The notes under the pieces: model-generated | The model's input: the letters and a program-made list of their open reading frames with translations, nothing else | Database searches by the model: none | What the model was told of the DNA's origin: nothing | Origin: Butyrivibrio sp. AE3004 | GTDB taxonomy: Bacteria; Bacillota; Clostridia; Lachnospirales; Lachnospiraceae | Length of the DNA stretch: 64,000 bases | Assembly (NCBI RefSeq): GCF_000703165.1 | Contig: NZ_JNLQ01000002.1 | Coordinates: 868,001-932,000, forward strand | Direction of reading: 5' to 3' | Shown: piece after piece, positions 53,731-63,800 of the stretch | Layout: each line of letters starts with the position of its first letter | Position numbering within the stretch: position 1 is the stretch's first letter | Made by a program: the position numbers and the translations under genes

Positions 53731-53757
53731 ATGTTAAAAAGAAATTGAGGACAACAT

Positions 53758-55344
53758 ATGAAAATCATTTTTACATCAGATACACACGGACATGTTTTCC
53801 CGATTAATTATGCTACAAATAAGGATGAAAACTCGGGACTCTTTTGTATTGCAGCGCAGATAAAGGACGAAATTGACGGCAATACGCTCTTAATTGACGG
53901 AGGTGACTCTCTTCAGGGCACGCCTCTTCTTTCATACTACTTAAGCCACAGAGATGAATACGATTTTAATCCGATGGCTGAGGGCTTTAATGCCATGGGA
54001 CTTCATTACTATACACTTGGTAATCATGACTTCAACTTTGGTTATGATGCTATCGCTGACTATGCAAAGGCAATGAAAGCTGAGCTTATTTGCGCAAACG
54101 TAAATGACAAAAGAGGTGAGCTTGGCATAAAAAAGCATGTTATTCATACTTTAGAAGACGGCACGAGAGTAGGTATAACCGGTGCTGTCACAGGATATGT
54201 AAATTTCTGGGAGCAGGAGAAGAATCTGACGGAGCTTGAAATAACAGATCCGATTGAAGCCTTAAAGAATGCGCTTGATGAAATCAGAGATGTGTCTGAT
54301 ATTACGGTATGCATTTATCATGGCGGTTTTGAGGAAGACCTTGCAACGGGTAACAGACTTTCAGATACTGAGGAGAATCAGGCTTGTAAAATTGCAAGAG
54401 AGCTTGATTTTGACATACTTCTTACAGGACATCAGCACATGGCAGTCGAGGGAGTAATGCTTGACGGAACATACGGAGTACAACCTCCGGACAAGGCTAT
54501 GAGATACTGCGTTCTTGAAGCGAATAAAGAAGATGCTTTAGCAGGCGAACCAGGAACAGAGAGTGATAATCTTACAACACGCTGTTTTGCCGTTAAATCA
54601 GAACTTCGACCGGTAGAAAGCCCCGGTGAAGCTTACAGAGAAATCCTACAGTCACATTCATTTATGGAAAAAATGAATGAAAACCTTCAGACCTGGCTTG
54701 ATGAGCCTATAGGGTGTCTTGAAAAGGAGATTGAACCCGAGGATAAGCTTGAAGCCGCACTTAACGGAAGTAAGGTTGCATCCATGTTTAATCAGGTACA
54801 ACTGGAGCTTACCGGAGCTGATTTTTCATGCACCAGTCTTGCAAATGAGCCCCTTGGACTTCATAAGGAGATTACAGTAAGGGATATCCTTGGAATATAT
54901 CAGTTTGCGAATACTGAGGAAGTAAAAGAGGTAACCGGAGCAGTTATCAGAAAAGCTCTTGAGAGATGCGCCGAATATTTCGCAATTGATGAAAAAACGG
55001 GCAAGGTAAAAATTTCCGAAGTATTTCTTCAGCCAAAGGTTGAACATTATAACTACGATTACTATGCAGGACTGTGGTACGAATTTGATCTTACGAGGCC
55101 TGTAGGTGAGAGAGTAGTGACTTTGAAAAAGCTTGATGGACAGGAGATACTTGATGATGAGAAGTACACTCTTGTTACAAGCAACTACAGGGCTACCGGA
55201 ACAGGTGGATATGAATGCATAGGCAATTGCAAAACAATAAGAACATATCCTGAGGAGATGCCGGATCTTGTAATTGATTTTGTTCGAAGAAACAGCCCTG
55301 TCGGTGAGATTGTAAACAGCAGATTTACTTGCGTTTTACCCTGA
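53758..55344 (+). CDS. 5'-nucleotidase/2',3'-cyclic phosphodiesterase family enzyme, cytosolic
   Basis: A 528-residue two-domain phosphoesterase. The N-terminal metal-binding domain has SDTHGH, DGGDSLQG, LGNHDFNFG and LTGHQHMAVEG. The C-terminal 5_nucleotid_C domain includes VRDILGIYQFANTEEV and NYRATGTGGYECI for nucleotide binding. UshA/YfkN-type relatives are secreted, but this protein starts MKIIFTSDTHG with no signal peptide. Following the PhnDCEE importer, it may release phosphate from imported nucleotides or esters inside the cell. Its 3' end overlaps the convergent acyltransferase by 20 bp. Confidence 0.9.
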   Translation: MKIIFTSDTHGHVFPINYATNKDENSGLFCIAAQIKDEIDGNTLLIDGGDSLQGTPLLSYYLSHRDEYDFNPMAEGFNAMGLHYYTLGNHDFNFGYDAIADYAKAMKAELICANVNDKRGELGIKKHVIHTLEDGTRVGITGAVTGYVNFWEQEKNLTELEITDPIEALKNALDEIRDVSDITVCIYHGGFEEDLATGNRLSDTEENQACKIARELDFDILLTGHQHMAVEGVMLDGTYGVQPPDKAMRYCVLEANKEDALAGEPGTESDNLTTRCFAVKSELRPVESPGEAYREILQSHSFMEKMNENLQTWLDEPIGCLEKEIEPEDKLEAALNGSKVASMFNQVQLELTGADFSCTSLANEPLGLHKEITVRDILGIYQFANTEEVKEVTGAVIRKALERCAEYFAIDEKTGKVKISEVFLQPKVEHYNYDYYAGLWYEFDLTRPVGERVVTLKKLDGQEILDDEKYTLVTSNYRATGTGGYECIGNCKTIRTYPEEMPDLVIDFVRRNSPVGEIVNSRFTCVLP

Positions 55345-56323
55345 AAATATAAGCAAAAACTATAGTTGATAAAGTAAAGATTATAAGGCAGACCATCCAG
55401 TGGAATTTGTCATATAGCTGATAATGAATGATGAGATTCAAAAACAGCCAGTGATAGAGATACATTCCATATGATAGGTCTGTCTTTATTTTTGTGCAGG
55501 TAAGAAGATGGGCAGCGGCTATTGTAAGAATACAGGTGCAGATACCGGTGATTACCCCTGTATAGTAGCCGATATCATAAGTGCCGCTTATTCTGATGAC
55601 AGCGTGAATGATAACTGTTATGAGAGAAATTGTCTTTATATTCTTTATTTCATGAAGTTTGCAGGTCTGAATAAACACTCCCATGAAAAACCAGACAGCA
55701 TACGGGAGAAAAAAGCGTTCCAGAAGCTTTGCGCCGGTATCTCCGATTTTTGAGACCGACATGGAACAGATGATGTTGCATACGGCTAAAACGGCGCAGG
55801 TTATGCCGTAAAGGACTGATGATCTTGAGTTTTTAGTTATGAGTTTAAAAAGAAAAACTAAGATGTACAGCTGAATAAGGACCGTGAAGTACCACATGGG
55901 ACCGTTTATGCTTCCGGTGGCAAAGTCTTTCAGGCAGGAAGGTGTCCCTGCAATTCCGATACCCTGAGTAAAGCACCATTTAAGGATCGATGAATCGAAT
56001 TTATCGCGGATAATGAGATATAGAGCGGCTATATACACAGCCATGCTAAGCCAGAGATCCGGATATAACCTGGAAAATCTTTTTTTTACGAAGGTTTTCG
56101 CATCCATTCCTCCTCGTTCAAGGGAAGCCGAAATGAGAAAACCGCTGATCGCAAACATGATTACCGTAGGCTGATAAAAGTTTACGATAGAACGAAGTAC
56201 ACCTATGCCCCTTACATGATCCGGCACAAGGCTCATCATATAGCCTGTAAAGTGAAGATACATTACGCAGAAAGCCGCATAATATCGTAGTATTCCAAAT
56301 GAATTCCCCTTTTCGTTTGTCAT
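55325..56323 (-). CDS. Acyltransferase family 3 membrane protein
   Basis: A 332-residue polytopic protein of the acyltransferase_3 (OafA/NodX-like) family. The N-terminal motif RYYAAFCVMYLHF has the conserved Arg and His about ten residues apart in the first membrane helix. RPGVYPDLW-like loop FSRLYPDLWLS follows the third. About ten hydrophobic segments are present. Such enzymes O-acetylate cell-surface glycans or exopolysaccharide. No glycan genes are adjacent, so the acceptor is unknown. The ribosome site is poor. Confidence 0.85.
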   Translation of the reverse strand: MTNEKGNSFGILRYYAAFCVMYLHFTGYMMSLVPDHVRGIGVLRSIVNFYQPTVIMFAISGFLISASLERGGMDAKTFVKKRFSRLYPDLWLSMAVYIAALYLIIRDKFDSSILKWCFTQGIGIAGTPSCLKDFATGSINGPMWYFTVLIQLYILVFLFKLITKNSRSSVLYGITCAVLAVCNIICSMSVSKIGDTGAKLLERFFLPYAVWFFMGVFIQTCKLHEIKNIKTISLITVIIHAVIRISGTYDIGYYTGVITGICTCILTIAAAHLLTCTKIKTDLSYGMYLYHWLFLNLIIHYQLYDKFHWMVCLIIFTLSTIVFAYIFRVKRK

Positions 56324-56519
56324 GATTACGGTAAGAAATTCCTTTCTACAAATGTTTAACTTAAGTTTATCACATTTATGGATATAAATTTATGAAATTT
56401 TAAGAGATTGTTTAATGAAATATAGTTTTTAGCTAATTGTAAGAGCCTACTATTGAATGTTATCATGATTAAAGCAGAGTTTAACTATTTTTTCTTAAAA
56501 ATACAGGAGAAAATGCCTT

Positions 56520-57578
56520 ATGAAAATGTACAAAGGAAAAAATGCATCAGCAAATGTGGCAGATGCAGCTAAGGGGCTGTCCAATCCAAAGCTTATTTTG
56601 TTTACCAGTGATGCCGATCACTTCAAAGCAAATGTGGAAGATATAGAGAAAAAATTCCCTGGTATTCCCAGCATCGGCTGTATTGGAATGGGCTATGATT
56701 CAGCTATTTCGGAAAAAGGAGTTAATATTACTGCATTTACTGAAGGTGTTAAGGTAAAGACAGGCGTTCTGGAGTCTGTATCTACCATGCCTGCCAGACA
56801 TATTCACAGAATTGAAAAAGACATTGAGGAGATCAAGCCCGGAAAAGAAAACACGGCAATCATAGATTTCTGTACCGGAAATGATGCCGCTGTTCTTACT
56901 ACACTCAGAAGAATTGTTGATAAGCATAATCTTCAGGTTATGGGCGCTACCGGTGATGGCGGAAAGGTCTCAGTAAACGGAAAGATTTACGAGGACGCAA
57001 TGGTATATGCCATCGTAAGGAATGAAGGCGGAAGAGTTAAGACCTACAAAGAGAATATTTATGAACCTAAGGATAACAGACAGCTTATTGCTTCAAAAAC
57101 CGATAAGGCAAAATATTATCTCGGTGAACTTAACGGCAGATCCGCTAAACAGGTTTATATGGACCTTACCGGGGCAAGATCTGATAAAGATATAATTAAC
57201 CAGACCTTCCAGAATCCTCTTGGAAAGATGGTTGGAAATGACGTTTGTATCTGTTCCATCAAGGACGTATCCGGAAGCGGGCTTATCCTTTACAGACAGA
57301 TAAATGACTCGGACATACTTACACTTCTGGAAATGAGAGAACCCATGGAGGTTGCTCAGCATACAATTGATAAGATCAGAAATGATTTTTCCAGGATATC
57401 GGGTATTTACTCCGTTAACTGCATATTCAGATATCTGGTTTTATCCGGAAGAGGCGAGATGGATACATACCTTGGCAAAATCGCTCAGCTTGGACCATCC
57501 TGCGGACTTATCGGATTTGGAGAGCATTACAACACTCAATTTGTTAATCAGACAATGACATGCGTTGTTTTTGAATGA
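56520..57578 (+). CDS. FIST-domain sensor protein
   Basis: A 352-residue soluble protein with an N-terminal FIST_N part (PKLILFTSDADHF, IPSIGCIGMGYDS, AIIDFCTGNDAAVL, MGATGDGGKVSVNG) and a FIST_C part (DICICSIKD-like DVCICSIKDVSG, LGKIAQLGPSCGLIGFGEHY). FIST proteins bind small ligands, possibly amino acids, and sit beside signalling genes. Here it precedes a soluble chemoreceptor-like protein by 33 bp, so it may be the input of that protein. Ribosome site AGGAGA. Confidence 0.88.
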   Translation: MKMYKGKNASANVADAAKGLSNPKLILFTSDADHFKANVEDIEKKFPGIPSIGCIGMGYDSAISEKGVNITAFTEGVKVKTGVLESVSTMPARHIHRIEKDIEEIKPGKENTAIIDFCTGNDAAVLTTLRRIVDKHNLQVMGATGDGGKVSVNGKIYEDAMVYAIVRNEGGRVKTYKENIYEPKDNRQLIASKTDKAKYYLGELNGRSAKQVYMDLTGARSDKDIINQTFQNPLGKMVGNDVCICSIKDVSGSGLILYRQINDSDILTLLEMREPMEVAQHTIDKIRNDFSRISGIYSVNCIFRYLVLSGRGEMDTYLGKIAQLGPSCGLIGFGEHYNTQFVNQTMTCVVFE

Positions 57579-57611
57579 TAAACATTCGTTTACAGATGAG
57601 GAGATATTAAT

Positions 57612-58574
57612 ATGCTGACAGATATCTTTAAAAAGAAAACAGAAGAAGTTGAAAACGAGGTTAAAGTACCGAAGTCCTCGATTGATGACGACAAGAGAGA
57701 TTCGCTTATCTATATTGCAGACTCCATAAAAACTTTTCAGAAGGAGCTTGTTCACAATGAAGTAACGGCGCTGACTGAGATCCATGACATGGGAGAGGCT
57801 ATTGAGAATGTTATCGAAAGTAATACACAGCTTCGAAGTGAGATGGATGCTTTTAATGAGATGTTTGCTGCGGTGAATGAAAGTGCAGGCAAATTCCAGG
57901 ATGTTAAGGTTAATATCTTAAACAGTGTACAGAATGCCCAGAATAAAGTCTCAGAGCTCAAGGAAAGTTCAAACGAAGTAAGAGCCAGCTTTGATGAAAT
58001 GACACAAGGGTTCGAAAACTTCAAGAGTGCAGTTGATCAGATATCTGATTACATGAAAAAAATCATCGGCATAGCAACTCAGACCAACCTTCTTGCTCTT
58101 AATGCATCAATTGAGGCTGCAAGAGCAGGAGCTGCAGGAAAAGGTTTTGCGGTTGTTGCAACAGAGGTAAGAGAGCTTGCAGATGAGATAAAAGTCATGA
58201 TAAGCCAGGTTAATGCTTCTATAGATGCAGCAGGGGAGGAGAGCGAAAAGCTTTCACTTAGCATGCAGAATTCAATAGCTGCAATGGATAGAAGTATTCA
58301 GGAAGTTGATGAAACCAATGCTACTTTTGACGAAATTATTGAGAGTGCAAACGGCGCCAATGTAGTTCAGCAGGAGATCTCAGATACTGCGGACGCTGCT
58401 TCCGATGAGCTTGGAAGAATAGGAAACAGCTTTACGGATATCAATAATAAGTATGATGCACTTGTTAGTCAGCTTGACAGAGTAAATGCACTTGGAACAA
58501 CCAAGAGCAGTGTTTTTGAGCATATAGATAATCTGGTTTCCCAGATTGAGCCTATTGTAAAAGACAGAAAATAG
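57612..58574 (+). CDS. Soluble methyl-accepting chemotaxis-like signalling protein
   Basis: A 320-residue cytoplasmic protein without membrane segments. Residues ~60-300 are coiled coil. The chemoreceptor tip is present but shortened: [36 protein letters not shown]. It lacks any sensory domain of its own, consistent with sensing through the preceding FIST protein. It would signal to CheA/CheW elsewhere or to the following HD-GYP gene. Ribosome site GAGGAGA. Confidence 0.88.
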   Translation: MLTDIFKKKTEEVENEVKVPKSSIDDDKRDSLIYIADSIKTFQKELVHNEVTALTEIHDMGEAIENVIESNTQLRSEMDAFNEMFAAVNESAGKFQDVKVNILNSVQNAQNKVSELKESSNEVRASFDEMTQGFENFKSAVDQISDYMKKIIGIATQTNLLALNASIEAARAGAAGKGFAVVATEVRELADEIKVMISQVNASIDAAGEESEKLSLSMQNSIAAMDRSIQEVDETNATFDEIIESANGANVVQQEISDTADAASDELGRIGNSFTDINNKYDALVSQLDRVNALGTTKSSVFEHIDNLVSQIEPIVKDRK

Positions 58575-58608
58575 GCATACAGATAACAAATATCCAAAAA
58601 TGTATTAT

Positions 58609-58657
58609 AATGTCCAGGGGGTTCTTAATTAAATAAGGAACAGCCTTGGACATTTTG
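58609..58657 (+). terminator. Long hairpin after chemoreceptor-like gene
   Basis: AATGTCCA (58609-58616) pairs with TGGACATT (58647-58654), with an inner GTTC.TTA/TAAG.GAAC stem, followed by TTG. It is a likely partial terminator. Confidence 0.5.
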
Positions 58658-58679
58658 TGCTATTTGGAGGAACCATAAT

Positions 58680-60851
58680 TTGAAGTTTAACTATCCAAGG
58701 ATAAGATTATCTGATATCAGAACAAAAAATTTCAATAAAGGAAATTCCATCATTTATATCACGGTTGGCGTTGCGATAAACGTGATATTGTCTTATGTTG
58801 TTTCAGTTTTTCACCTTCCGCTTTATCTTGATACTATCGGCACGATTGCTGTGTCGGCTCTGTGCGGACTTTACCCGGGCATCATTACTGCTGTTACAAC
58901 AAATATGCTCTGTATGATTTTTAATCCGACTGCCGTGTACTATATGATTATCAATATTAATATCGCGCAGCTTACGGCTTTGTTCGGATATAAGCTTAGA
59001 CAGAAAAAAAAATATAAACCGGTGTTTTATATTTGCGCAATTTCACTTATATCCGGTCTTGTAGGGATACTTTTTCAATGGGTGATCCTGGGAGAGCCCC
59101 AGTTTGTTGAAGTATCGGATATGGCGGGATATTTGAATGAACAGGTTGGATTAAACTATGTTGCAGGAACGGTTATAGTAAATGTCGGCGTCAATTTTAT
59201 TGACAAGATAATCTCTGTTCTTTTTGCATATTCTATTTTGAAATTAATTCCGAATGATTACAAAGTAGCAGCATTTAACTGTGGATGGAAGCAGAAACCT
59301 CTTCCTATTCCTGAAAGGGAAAAAATAAAGAAGAGAAATTTGAAGAATAAAAAATCCCTTCAAAGAAGAGTAACATCCATGTTAATTCTCGATTCACTTG
59401 CTATTGCCATTATTATGGGAACTACGGGATTACGGCTTTATTACAATAATCTGAAGAATGAGTATCGAAATAATGCTGCAAGAGCAGCTAAGCTTGCTAC
59501 TCAGGTTGTTAACCCCAATTCAATAGACTGGTATCTTAACAGTAAAAAAAGTGCCGGGGAATATGAAAATGCCGAGTACAAAAAGAGCGATGCACTCCTT
59601 CATTCAATCGCGGAAACAGTTCCGGGGATTGAGTATTTATACATATATCAGATAAGGAAAGACGGCTGTTACATAGTTTTTCATACCAATGAAGCTTTTC
59701 GAAACGAAATGTACATAGGTGAAAGTATCCCTTTGGACAAATCCTTTGAACCATATATGGATGCATTTATTAAAGGTGAACCGATAGATTCCTATGAAAA
59801 GGAAAATGCATTCGATTTCATGATAACTGCGTATGAACCCATTTTTGACGCCAAGGGAAGATGCGTGGGCTATGCCGGAGCGGATGTATCTGAATCATAT
59901 CTTAGTGAATATATGAGAGTCTTTATCCTGAGAGTGCTTCTTATTTTTTCAGGCTTTTTCATATTGATCATAGGTTATGGTCTGTGGATGACAGGCTTTT
60001 ATCTGATTTATCCCATAAACTCAATGACAACCTGCCTTGATGGCTTTATGGAAAAAAATGATGATCAGGAAAAAATTGATGAAAATGTTAAAAGCTTAAG
60101 AGAACTGGATATAAGAACTGGGGATGATGTTGAGAAGCTTTATAAATCTATCTGCCATATGGCGCTTGCCACAGCAGACCAGATGAGAGATATTCGTTAC
60201 TATGCTGAGGCAAATGCCAAGATGCAGAACGGGCTTATCATAACAATGGCGGATATGGTTGAAAACCGTGATTCCGAAACGGGTGCCCATAGCCAGAAAA
60301 TTGCTGCTTACGTGAAGATTATATTGGAGGGACTGAAGGAAAAAGGCTATTATGCCTCAAAAATCACACCCAAATATATGTCTGATGTTATAGCTTCGGC
60401 GCCTCTTCATGATATAGGTAAGATAAATATTCCGGATGCAATTTTGAATAAACCGGGGAAGCTTACACCTGAAGAATTTGAAATTATGAAAACTCATGCT
60501 ACCTCGGGGAAACAGATAATGGAGCATGCAATAAGTACTGTCAGCGGTGAGAATTATCTTAAGGAAGCCAGAAATATGGCTGCATATCACCATGAACGAT
60601 GGGATGGAAAGGGGTATCCCGAAGGCCTTCATGGTGAAGTTATCCCACTGTCTGCCCGCATAATGGCTGTAGCGGATGTTTTTGACGCACTTGTTTCAAA
60701 GAGAGTGTACAAGCCTGCTTTCCCTTTAGAGAAAGCAATAGAGATTCTGGAGGAGGGGTCAGGGACTCAGTTTGATCCCAAATGTGTCGAGGTATTTCTT
60801 GACTCAATTGAAGAAGTTAAGGTTGTGCTTGCGCAGTATCAGAATATGTAA
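58680..60851 (+). CDS. Membrane Cache-HAMP-HD-GYP c-di-GMP phosphodiesterase
   Basis: A 723-residue protein with TTG start, supported by GGAGG nine bases upstream. Residues ~20-190 form a five-to-six-helix membrane domain resembling ECF-transporter S components (LYLDTIGTIAVSALCGLYPG). Next come a transmembrane helix (~235-255), an extracellular Cache-like domain (~260-415: IEYLYIYQIRKDG, YEPIFDAKGRCVGYAGADVS), another helix and a HAMP-like linker. The HD-GYP domain has H577-D578 in LHDIGKINIPD, MKTHATSGKQI, YHHERWDGKGYPEG and QFDP. It should hydrolyse cyclic di-GMP in response to an external signal. Confidence 0.9.
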   Translation: MKFNYPRIRLSDIRTKNFNKGNSIIYITVGVAINVILSYVVSVFHLPLYLDTIGTIAVSALCGLYPGIITAVTTNMLCMIFNPTAVYYMIININIAQLTALFGYKLRQKKKYKPVFYICAISLISGLVGILFQWVILGEPQFVEVSDMAGYLNEQVGLNYVAGTVIVNVGVNFIDKIISVLFAYSILKLIPNDYKVAAFNCGWKQKPLPIPEREKIKKRNLKNKKSLQRRVTSMLILDSLAIAIIMGTTGLRLYYNNLKNEYRNNAARAAKLATQVVNPNSIDWYLNSKKSAGEYENAEYKKSDALLHSIAETVPGIEYLYIYQIRKDGCYIVFHTNEAFRNEMYIGESIPLDKSFEPYMDAFIKGEPIDSYEKENAFDFMITAYEPIFDAKGRCVGYAGADVSESYLSEYMRVFILRVLLIFSGFFILIIGYGLWMTGFYLIYPINSMTTCLDGFMEKNDDQEKIDENVKSLRELDIRTGDDVEKLYKSICHMALATADQMRDIRYYAEANAKMQNGLIITMADMVENRDSETGAHSQKIAAYVKIILEGLKEKGYYASKITPKYMSDVIASAPLHDIGKINIPDAILNKPGKLTPEEFEIMKTHATSGKQIMEHAISTVSGENYLKEARNMAAYHHERWDGKGYPEGLHGEVIPLSARIMAVADVFDALVSKRVYKPAFPLEKAIEILEEGSGTQFDPKCVEVFLDSIEEVKVVLAQYQNM

Positions 60852-60879
60852 GCACGTGATCTGAATTTGGAGACCAAGT

Positions 60880-63800
60880 ATGAAGACCGGTAGTATAAAA
60901 AAGATTTCGGGAATGATATTGGCAGCAGCTTTTTTTGCTGCTTTTATAGGGAGTTCTTTTCCAAAGATATATGTAAAGAGTGCTTCTAATGAAGCTGCAA
61001 CGGATAAGCATGAGGAAGCAGAGATTGCTAAAACGGGTGGTGGTTATGCTGCTTCCGGTCAGATACCGGAAGTGGGGTTTGCATCCGTTCTTTATGATGC
61101 AACAAACGGACTTCCTACATCTGATGCAAACTGTGTTTTTTCAGAGAGTGACGGATATATATGGATAGGTGGTTACAGCGGAATACTTCAATATGACGGT
61201 GATTGTTTTACCAGACTTGACGCATCCTCGGGACTCGTTAACGGGAGAGTTATATATGAGGATAAAAATAACAGAATCTGGGTAGGAACAAACGATAACG
61301 GAATTGTAATACTTGATGATGAAGAAACTATACATATTACCGATGAAGACGGATTACCATCATCATCCATCAGAGGCTTTGGGGAGAGTAATGATAAAAA
61401 GATGTGGGTAGGGACTACTGACGGTGTTGTGTACATTGACGAAGAGTACAGGGTTCATCCCATTGATGATAATCGCCTTGATAATCAGTATATTATCAGG
61501 ATGACAACTGATACTGACTGTAAGGTTTACGGAAATACCAGAAATGGAGATGCTTTTTGCATATTCGCAGGAGAAGTGACTGAATATATTAGTGGAAAAG
61601 ACATGGGGATAGGTGGCATTACCACTATTTATGCCGATCAGAAGCACCCTGGTTATGTGTATCTTGGGGGTCCCGGAAACAAAGTATATTACGGTCCTTT
61701 CGGCAAAAGAATTACAAGGTACAATGAATACCCGGTTGCTCCTTTGGAGGGGATTAATTGGATAACCGAAGCTTGTGACAGAATATGGGTAAACTCTGAC
61801 ACACAGATAGGATATTTTGATGAAAATAAAATCTTTCATGTTCTTACAGATATACCGTTAAACAGCTCCATAGAGATGATGGTTCCCGATTATCAGGGGA
61901 ATCTGTGGTTCTGTTCAACAAGACAGGGCGTCATGAAAATTGTCAGCAGTAATTTCAGAAATCTTACGGATATTTCTCATCAGCAAAAGGATGTGGTAAA
62001 TTCCACCTGTATAAGGGATGATGAACTGTATATCGGTACGGATAGCGGCTTACAGATAATAGACGCTAATGAGCAGATCGTGGAGAATGAACTGACAGAT
62101 TACCTTAAAGGGACAAGAATCAGATGTATAGTCTGTGATGAAGATAATAATTTGTGGATATGTACTTATACCGATGATAAGGGACTTATCTATTACTCAA
62201 AAGACAATATCATAAAATGCTATACAGAGGGTGTAGGCCTGTCAAGCAATGAAGTAAGATGCGCAGCGACGACAGATGACCGCTCGGTACTTGTGGGGAC
62301 TAATGGGGGTGTCTCCGTAATAAAGGATGGCAGGGTAAAGAAGACCTATGGTGAAAATGAAGGACTTACAAATACTGTAATCCTTACCATTGAAGAGGGA
62401 GATAATAATACTATTCTTGCCGGAACCGACGGTGGTGGCATTTTTGAAATAACAAGGAACGGAATAAACAGGATAAACCGGAAAAACGGTCTTACCAGTG
62501 ATGTTGTCCTGAAAATAAAGTGGGATGAGAAACACGGTGTTTACTGGATTATTACATCAAATTCCATTCAGTATATGAAGGAAGGTAAAATTAAGAATGT
62601 AGACACCTTCCCGTTTAATAATATTTGCGATGTCTATTCTGATGATAATGATATTTTGTGGGTACTTTCAGCTTATGGGGTATTTACTGTAAAAGTGCGG
62701 GAAATGCTTGATAACAATGTTACCGATTACAGATTAAGTACGATAGAAAACGGTCTTACCAGTGTGCCTACGGACAATGCATACAGCACTTTGAGTGATT
62801 CGGGAATACTGTATATTTCCGGAAGAAGCGGTGTATGCAGTGTTAATGTAAACAATTTTTTTGATCAGTCTTCACAAATAAAAATCGGAGTAAGATCCAT
62901 AACAATAAATGGTGAAGAGATCATGCCTGATGCAAATGGGGATTATGTACTGCCTTCAAATCTGGGAAGAGTACAGATAAGTGCAGCAATACTTGATTAT
63001 TCCATGGCAAATCCCCTGGTTCACATGTATCTTGATGGTGCCGGAGACAGCGGTATTACTGCTACCCAGAACAAACTGTCTGCTCTTGAATATACAGGAC
63101 TTAAATACGGAAACTATAATCTTCACATACAGATAATCAGCCCTTCAAGCGGAGATATTTATCAGGAGAAGGTATTCAGGATAGTTAAAAAGCCTCATTT
63201 TGTGGAGCTTACGATTATCAGGATACTTTTGGCTGTTGCTCTTTCAATTATTGTCGGATTTATCGTGTGGAGAGTTATGACAGGGACTGTCATAAGAAGG
63301 CAGTATGAACAGATAAGGGCAGCCAGGGATGAGGCAGAGAGAGCTAATCTTGCAAAATCCAGATTTCTGGCCAATATTTCACATGAGATCAGAACACCTA
63401 TAAATACAATTATGGGAATGGATGAAATGATAATGAGAGAGGATCCGACTGATGTGCCAAAGCCATATTTTCTCTCAATGATAAATTATGCCACTGACAT
63501 AAGGAGTGCAACAGAATCACTTTTAAATCTGATAAACGATCTTCTTGATATATCAAAAATCGAATCCGGCAAAATGCACCTTGTGGAGACTGAATATGAT
63601 ACTATTGAATTAATAAGATCTATAGTTACGATGATACGGGTGCGTAGCGAGCAGAAGGACCTTACATTTGAGATCAATATAGATGAAAAACTGCCCAGAA
63701 AGCTTTATGGCGATTCCGGAAAGATCAAGCAGATAATACTTAATCTTTTGACAAATGCGGTTAAATATACTGATGAAGGTGGTTTTACACTAAAGGTGCT

